Positions 22,530 to 26,575 of a stretch of 26,575 nt of DNA are shown here, piece after piece; positions within the stretch are counted from its first letter, which is position 1, and each line of letters opens with the position of its first letter. A program made the translations under genes and the position numbers. The DNA is from JBOGFI01 sp050743365 (GTDB lineage Bacteria; Actinomycetota; Acidimicrobiia; IMCC26256; JACDBD01): positions 1 through 26,575 of the forward strand of contig JBOGFI010000186.1 in assembly GCA_050743365.1 (NCBI GenBank), given 5' to 3'. The notes beneath the pieces are model-generated. The model did not search any database and was not told where the DNA came from. It was given only the letters and a program-made list of their open reading frames with translations.

Positions 22530-22646
22530 CCATGTTCGTCACGTGGTGCGCGTCGCCTGGAACGACTCGTCACCGAGGAGCAGGTCGACTACGCCAGGCC
22601 GCTCATCCGCTCGCGGGCGGCGGCCCGGTACGAGGCCGATGACTGA
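22530..22646 (+). other. Small unexplained reading frame without a standard start
   Basis: Directly after the SDR stop, and in the same frame, about 30 codons read 'RLERLVTEEQVDYARP' and 'LIRSRAAARYEADD' up to TGA 22644-22646. Composition (Glu/Asp/Arg balance, high G or C at third positions) is protein-like. The stop overlaps the next start as ATGACTGA, typical of coupled genes. No ATG, GTG or TTG exists in this frame after the SDR stop. An ATG at 22532 is one frame off and would need a one-base shift near 22552. It could be a frameshifted small gene, a CTG-initiated one, or a former C-terminal tail. Confidence 0.45.
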
Positions 22647-23280
22647 GCAAGCCCCTACGCTGCACGTCGTGGCGGCACCTTCGGCTCCGACCAGCCGGAT
22701 CGCGACCATCCCCAACGTGATCTCGCTCGCCCGCCTCGCCTGCGTGCCCGTCTTCCTCTGGCTGCTCCTCGACCGCGACCGGCCGGTCGCCGCCGCCGTC
22801 CTGCTCGCGGTGCTCGGGGCGACCGACTGGGTCGACGGGTGGATCGCCCGCCATTTCCACCAGGGCAGCGAGCTGGGCAAGCTCCTCGACCCGACCGCCG
22901 ACCGGGTGCTGCTGCTCGCGGCGGTGGTCGCGCTGCTCGCGGATGGCAGCGTTCCCGTCTGGGTCGGTGTGGTCGTGCTCACGCGCGAGCTCGTCATCAG
23001 CGCCGCCGTGCTCGCCCTCGCCGCCGCCGGGGCGCGCCGGATGGATGTGCAGTGGGCGGGTAAGGCGGGGACACTGGCGCTGATGTTCGCCCTTCCCGGC
23101 TTCCTCCTGGTCGACTCGATCACCGAGAGTGGAGCCCGGACGCTGCTCCTGGTCGTGACGTGGGGATTCACGGTGGGGGGTCTCGTCCTCGGCTACTGGG
23201 CCGCTCTGACCTACGTGCCGCTCGCGCGGCGGGCGCTGCACGAGGGCCGAGCCGGCCGGCACGAGGAGGTTGTCTCGTGA
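22639..23280 (+). CDS. CDP-alcohol phosphatidyltransferase (PgsA-like)
   Basis: 213 residues from ATG 22639. The CDP-alcohol motif D-x2-D-G-x2-A-R-x8-G-x3-D-x3-D is complete: Asp63, Asp66, Gly67, Ala70, Arg71, Gly80, Asp84, Asp88 ('ATDWVDGWIARHFHQG', 'GKLLDPTAD'). Asp63, Asp66, Asp84 and Asp88 hold the two metal ions and include the catalytic base. 'ATIPNVISLARLACVPVFLW' at about 22-41 is the first helix. Several hydrophobic helices follow. It should transfer a phosphatidyl group from CDP-diacylglycerol to an alcohol; the closest general type is glycerol-3-phosphate (PgsA), but inositol-type acceptors cannot be excluded. It overlaps the next gene by GTGA. Confidence 0.88.
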   Translation: MTEQAPTLHVVAAPSAPTSRIATIPNVISLARLACVPVFLWLLLDRDRPVAAAVLLAVLGATDWVDGWIARHFHQGSELGKLLDPTADRVLLLAAVVALLADGSVPVWVGVVVLTRELVISAAVLALAAAGARRMDVQWAGKAGTLALMFALPGFLLVDSITESGARTLLLVVTWGFTVGGLVLGYWAALTYVPLARRALHEGRAGRHEEVVS

Positions 23281-25769
23281 AGGCCGTGATCATGGCCGGT
23301 GGCGAGGGCACCCGGCTGCGTCCGCTGACGAGCAACCAGCCCAAGCCGATGATGCCGCTCGTCAACCGGCCGATGATGGAGCATGTCGTAACGCTGCTGT
23401 CCCAACACGGCTTCGACGACATCGTCGTGACGGTGGCGTTCCTGGCCAACCAGATCCGCAACTACTTCGGTGACGGCTCCGACTTCGGCGTCCGGATGCG
23501 CTACGCGACCGACGAGTCCCCGCTCGGCACCGCCGGCTCGGTCCGTAACGCGTCGGCCGAGCTCGACGACACGTTCCTCGTCATCTCCGGTGACGTGCTC
23601 ACCGACATCGACCTGGGCGCGGTGGTGAAGGCGCACCGCGACGCGGGGGCGTTCGGGTCGATCGCACTCAAGCGGGTGGACAACCCGCTCGAGTTCGGCA
23701 TCGTCATCACGGCCGGCGACGGGTCGGTCGAGCGGTTCCTGGAGAAGCCGACCTGGGGGCAGGTCTTCTCCGACACCGCCAACACCGGCATCTACGTGCT
23801 CGAGCCGGGTGTGTTCGACTTCATCCCCGACGGCGAGGTCGTCGACTTCGCGGGCGACGTGTTCCCGGCGGTGCTGGAGAAGGGCCTGCCCCTTCTGGGA
23901 CAGGTCGTCGACGGCTACTGGGAGGACGTGGGCACGCTCGAGGCGTACCTGCGAGCGCACCACGACGTCCTCGACCAGCGTGTGAGCGTCGAGATCGACG
24001 GCTTCCGCATGGGCGAGGGGATCTGGCTGGGCGAGGGTGCCGACGTCGACCCCGATGCCCGGATCGACGGACCCGTCGTGATCGGCGACAACTGCCGCGT
24101 CGAGGCCGGCGCCCATCTGTGCGAGTACACGGTCCTCGGCACCGACGTCGTGATCAAGGCCGATGCCTTCCTCGAGCGCGCGGTGTGTTACGACCACGTG
24201 CACGCGGGGCTGAGCACCCGGTTGCGGGGCTGCGTGATCGGGCGCTCCAGCGACCTCCGCGCGCACGCGCGGGTCGAGGAGGGCGTGGTGCTCGGCGACG
24301 AGTGCTTCGTCGGTGAGCGCGCGGTGATCAACCCCGGGGTCAAGGTGTATCCGGGCAAGACGGTCGAGGCCGGCGCGGTCGTCAACTCCTCGATCGTGTG
24401 GGAGAGCCGCGGTGTGCGCACCCTGTTCGGGCGCCGGGGCGTGCGCGGCCTCGCCAACGTCGATGTCACCCCCGAGGTCGCCATCCGCGTGGCGATGGCC
24501 TATGGGACCGCCCTGAAGAAGGGCGCGGTGGTGACGACGAGTCGTGATACCAGCCGTATCGCCCGGGCACTGAAACGGGCGCTGATCGGAGGCCTCAACC
24601 TCGCGGGCGCCAACGTGGAGGACGTGGAGCTCGCCACCGTGCCCCTCACGCGGTTCCAGGTGCGCAGCGGGCGGTCGCAGGGTGGCATCACGGTCCGACT
24701 CGCGCCGGGCGAGCCGGAGACGGTCGAGATCCGTTTCTTCGACGGCGACGGGCGCGACATCGACGAGTCGATGCAGCGCAAGATCGAGCGGTTGCTCTAC
24801 CGGGAGGACTACCGGCGGGCGTTCGCCGGCGACATCGGCGACATCGTGTTCCCGCCCCGGACGCTCGAGTTCTACACCGCCGCGCTCGAGCGCACCGTCG
24901 ACGCCGAACGGCTGCGCGACCGGGCGTTCAAGGTGGTGCTCGACTACTCGTTCGGAGCATCGTCGATCGTGATGCCGAACGTCCTGGCCAAGATCGGGGC
25001 CGAAGTGCTCGCCGTCAACCCGTTCGCGAGCACCGCGTCGGCGACCGCGAGCTTCGAGGAGGGGAGCGCGCGGGCGGCGCGGATCGCCGACCTCGTGAGA
25101 GCGTCGGGGAGCGACCTCGGGATCGTCGTGGACCCCGACGGCGAGACCGCGACGCTCATCGACGACGAAGGTGTGGTGCTGCGCCCCGAGCAGGCACTTC
25201 TCGCCCTGGTCACGCTGGTGGCCACCGCCCACCCCGGCGCCGGCATTGCGCTGCCGGTCTCGGTGAGCCGCGAGGCCGAGCGCATCGCCGCCGAGCACGG
25301 CGCCGAGATCACGTGGACCAAGCTGTCCGCGGTACACCTCATGGAGGTGTCGTCGACCGGCGGCGTCGAGTTCGCGGCGTCGCTGGACGGTGGCTTCATC
25401 TGGCCCGACTTCCTGCCGGCGTTCGACGCCACCGCCACGCTGGCCAAGGTGCTCGACCTACTCGCGGCGACGGAGCGGACGTTGTCGTCAGTCGTGCGCG
25501 AGCTCCGCCGTGTGCACGTAGCCCACGAGACGGTGGCGACCCCCTGGGAGCGCAAGGGCGTGGTCATGCGCGAGATGGTCGAGGACACCAGCGGCCAGGA
25601 CGTCGTGCTCGTCGACGGCGTGAAGGTGCTGCATCCCGACGGTTGGGCGCTCGTGCTCCCGGACCCCGAGGAGCCGCTCACCCACGTGTGGGCCGAGGCC
25701 GGCAGCGACCACGATGCCCGCCGGCTCGCCCAGGAGTACACGAAGCGCATCCGCCAGGTGCTGCGCTGA
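23277..25769 (+). CDS. Sugar-phosphate nucleotidyltransferase fused to degenerate phosphomutase domain
   Basis: 830 residues from GTG 23277. Residues 1-235 are a nucleotidyltransferase: 'MAGGEGTRLRPLT', 'ISGDVLTDID' (metal-binding Asp106) and 'EKPTWG'. Residues 240-375 are left-handed beta-helix rungs. From about 385 on the protein matches phosphomannomutase/phosphoglucomutase: 'VVTTSRDTSRIARALKRALI' is the opening strand. Where the active-site loop should have a TASHNP-type serine it reads 'GGITVRLAPGEP' (469-480), and the metal-binding DGDxDR becomes 'VDPDGE'. So the first half should make a nucleotide sugar (mannose-1-phosphate guanylyltransferase is the usual label), while the second half probably binds sugar phosphate or acts as regulator. 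Such fusions are known in actinobacteria and cyanobacteria. Confidence 0.88.
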   Translation: MKAVIMAGGEGTRLRPLTSNQPKPMMPLVNRPMMEHVVTLLSQHGFDDIVVTVAFLANQIRNYFGDGSDFGVRMRYATDESPLGTAGSVRNASAELDDTFLVISGDVLTDIDLGAVVKAHRDAGAFGSIALKRVDNPLEFGIVITAGDGSVERFLEKPTWGQVFSDTANTGIYVLEPGVFDFIPDGEVVDFAGDVFPAVLEKGLPLLGQVVDGYWEDVGTLEAYLRAHHDVLDQRVSVEIDGFRMGEGIWLGEGADVDPDARIDGPVVIGDNCRVEAGAHLCEYTVLGTDVVIKADAFLERAVCYDHVHAGLSTRLRGCVIGRSSDLRAHARVEEGVVLGDECFVGERAVINPGVKVYPGKTVEAGAVVNSSIVWESRGVRTLFGRRGVRGLANVDVTPEVAIRVAMAYGTALKKGAVVTTSRDTSRIARALKRALIGGLNLAGANVEDVELATVPLTRFQVRSGRSQGGITVRLAPGEPETVEIRFFDGDGRDIDESMQRKIERLLYREDYRRAFAGDIGDIVFPPRTLEFYTAALERTVDAERLRDRAFKVVLDYSFGASSIVMPNVLAKIGAEVLAVNPFASTASATASFEEGSARAARIADLVRASGSDLGIVVDPDGETATLIDDEGVVLRPEQALLALVTLVATAHPGAGIALPVSVSREAERIAAEHGAEITWTKLSAVHLMEVSSTGGVEFAASLDGGFIWPDFLPAFDATATLAKVLDLLAATERTLSSVVRELRRVHVAHETVATPWERKGVVMREMVEDTSGQDVVLVDGVKVLHPDGWALVLPDPEEPLTHVWAEAGSDHDARRLAQEYTKRIRQVLR

Positions 25770-25817
25770 GAGCGGGGAGCACCGGGGAGAAACGCGGGGG
25801 CGGAGAGGAGAGACGCG

Positions 25818-26198
25818 GTGGAGTTCCCTGACAACCTTCGGTACAGCGCCGAGCACGAGTGGGTGGCGGTCGACGGGGACCGCGCCCGCGTGGGGATCAC
25901 CGATTACGCCCAGGACGAGCTGGGCGACGTGGTGTTCGTGCAGCTGCCCGAGGTCGGCGCCACCGTCGCGGCGATGGCCGCCTGCTGCGAGGTCGAGTCG
26001 ACGAAGGCGGTGTCGTCCGTCTACGCGCCCGTCAGCGGCGCAATAGCCGAGACGAACGATGCGCTGAACGAGGCGCCCGAGAAGCTCAACCAGGACCCGT
26101 ACGGCGACGGGTGGATCTTCGTCATCGAGATGTCCGACTCCTCCGAGCTCGACCAGCTCATGGACGCCACCGCCTACCGCCGGCTCGTGGAGGAGTAG
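25818..26198 (+). CDS. gcvH: Glycine cleavage system H protein
   Basis: 126 residues from GTG 25818, with a GGAGAGGAGAGA purine tract upstream. The fold is a lipoyl domain: 'YSAEHEWVAVDGDRARVGIT', 'AQDELGDVVFVQLPEVG', then 'CEVESTKAVSSVYAPVSG' with Lys63 as the lipoylation site, and 'NQDPYGDGWIFVIEMSD'. H protein shuttles the aminomethyl group between the P, T and L proteins of glycine cleavage. The P, T and L genes are not in this window. A lipoate-protein ligase gene begins directly after it, consistent with local modification of Lys63. Confidence 0.95.
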   Translation: MEFPDNLRYSAEHEWVAVDGDRARVGITDYAQDELGDVVFVQLPEVGATVAAMAACCEVESTKAVSSVYAPVSGAIAETNDALNEAPEKLNQDPYGDGWIFVIEMSDSSELDQLMDATAYRRLVEE

Positions 26199-26200
26199 CG

Positions 26201-26575
26201 CTGCCAACCGGGCGCCTCGTTCTCGACCTCGACCGCGCCGGCCTCGACGCCGCCGGGCAGATGGCCGCAGACCTTGCCCTGCTCGACGGGGTCGTCGCCG
26301 GCGCGCCACCCGCCCTGCGGCTGTACCGGTGGTCGCCGCCCGCCCTCTCGCTGGGAAGATTCCAGCCCGACGGCGACCTCGACGCCGCCGCCTGCAGCCG
26401 GTGGGGCGTCCAGGTCGTACGCCGTCCCACCGGCGGCCGGGCGCTCCTCCACGGCGGGGACCTCACCTACGCGGTGGCCATGCCTCGTCCCACCGGCCCG
26501 GCCGGAAGCGTCGACGCGCTGTACCGGCGAGTCGCGGGTGCGCTGATCGCCGGGCTCGCCCGGCTCGGGGTCGAC
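26201..26575 (+). CDS. Lipoate-protein ligase A family protein (partial, probable CTG start)
   Basis: The first ~125 residues are visible and the gene leaves the window on the right. 'QMAADLALLDGV', 'ALSLGRFQPDGDLD', 'VQVVRRPTGGRALLHGGDLTY' and 'AVAMPRP' match the LplA/LipB-like ligase fold, with 'RRPTGGRAxLH' as its lipoyl-AMP-binding signature. No ATG, GTG or TTG lies in frame between the gcvH stop and Met at 26261, which would cut off the first strand. The CTG at 26201, 7 nt after GGAGG, gives the usual length, so it is probably the start. The product should attach or transfer lipoate or octanoate to GcvH. Confidence 0.8.
   Translation, partial: MPTGRLVLDLDRAGLDAAGQMAADLALLDGVVAGAPPALRLYRWSPPALSLGRFQPDGDLDAAACSRWGVQVVRRPTGGRALLHGGDLTYAVAMPRPTGPAGSVDALYRRVAGALIAGLARLGVD

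Noticed and set aside
23211..25337. 708-codon minus-strand frame opposite the nucleotidyltransferase/phosphomutase gene
   Set aside because: Antisense shadow; composition is dominated by His/Arg/Asp/Val as expected from reverse reading of GC-rich codons.

Overview
The window is high-GC bacterial DNA. It has dense, often overlapping genes and many GTG starts. Several genes lack a Shine-Dalgarno sequence and instead have a TANNNT hexamer 7-8 nt before the start codon. Together with the gene content (MoxR/VWA/XdhC set, fused sugar nucleotidyltransferase/phosphomutase, small basic proteins), this points to an actinomycete-type chromosome, possibly Acidimicrobiia. The lineage is an inference. No plasmid, phage, transposase, CRISPR array, tRNA or rRNA was found.

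Layout. (1) 1-4941, surface-glycan block: the end of an ABC exporter, two adjacent left-handed-beta-helix acyltransferases, two tandem homologous GT1/CgeB-like glycosyltransferases, and a convergent GT2 fused to a C-terminal glycan-associated domain. (2) About 4942-7343, a low-density stretch with gene debris: a 5'-intact but truncated alpha/beta hydrolase, a frameshifted and internally deleted VOC/glyoxalase gene, a hypothetical membrane-anchored protein and a CPBP protease. (3) 7344-10917: a MmcQ/YjbR protein, then an OmpR-type response regulator and HAMP histidine kinase. Three contiguous 11-bp direct repeats precede the regulator. A lipoprotein with a neocarzinostatin-like domain follows. 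(4) 10921-15922: an Aquifex-type aconitase, a HAD phosphatase and a DUF2855 protein meeting at a palindrome that contains both stop codons, a 45-residue basic protein, and a membrane protein with a recently duplicated SH3-like module. (5) 16009-16866: a secreted repeat protein ending in an LPVNG/TM/basic tail. (6) 17059-22529: a gamma-glutamyltransferase-like enzyme followed by a CoxD-CoxE-XdhC-XdhC maturation set and an atypical SDR, with no molybdenum hydroxylase structural gene visible. (7) 22639-26575: a CDP-alcohol phosphatidyltransferase, a large nucleotidyltransferase/phosphomutase-like protein, GcvH and the start of a lipoate-protein ligase.

How they fit. Blocks 1 and 7 both serve envelope synthesis: activated sugars, glycosyl and acyl transfer, export, phospholipid head groups. 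CoxD/CoxE/XdhC form a metal-cofactor maturation unit whose client enzyme must lie elsewhere. GcvH and the ligase form a lipoylation pair. The two-component system probably regulates itself through the 11-bp repeats. The least explained items are the small conserved-looking reading frame at 22530-22646, the orphan Cox maturation set, the paired GT1/acyltransferase duplication, and the neocarzinostatin-like lipoprotein beside the sensor kinase.
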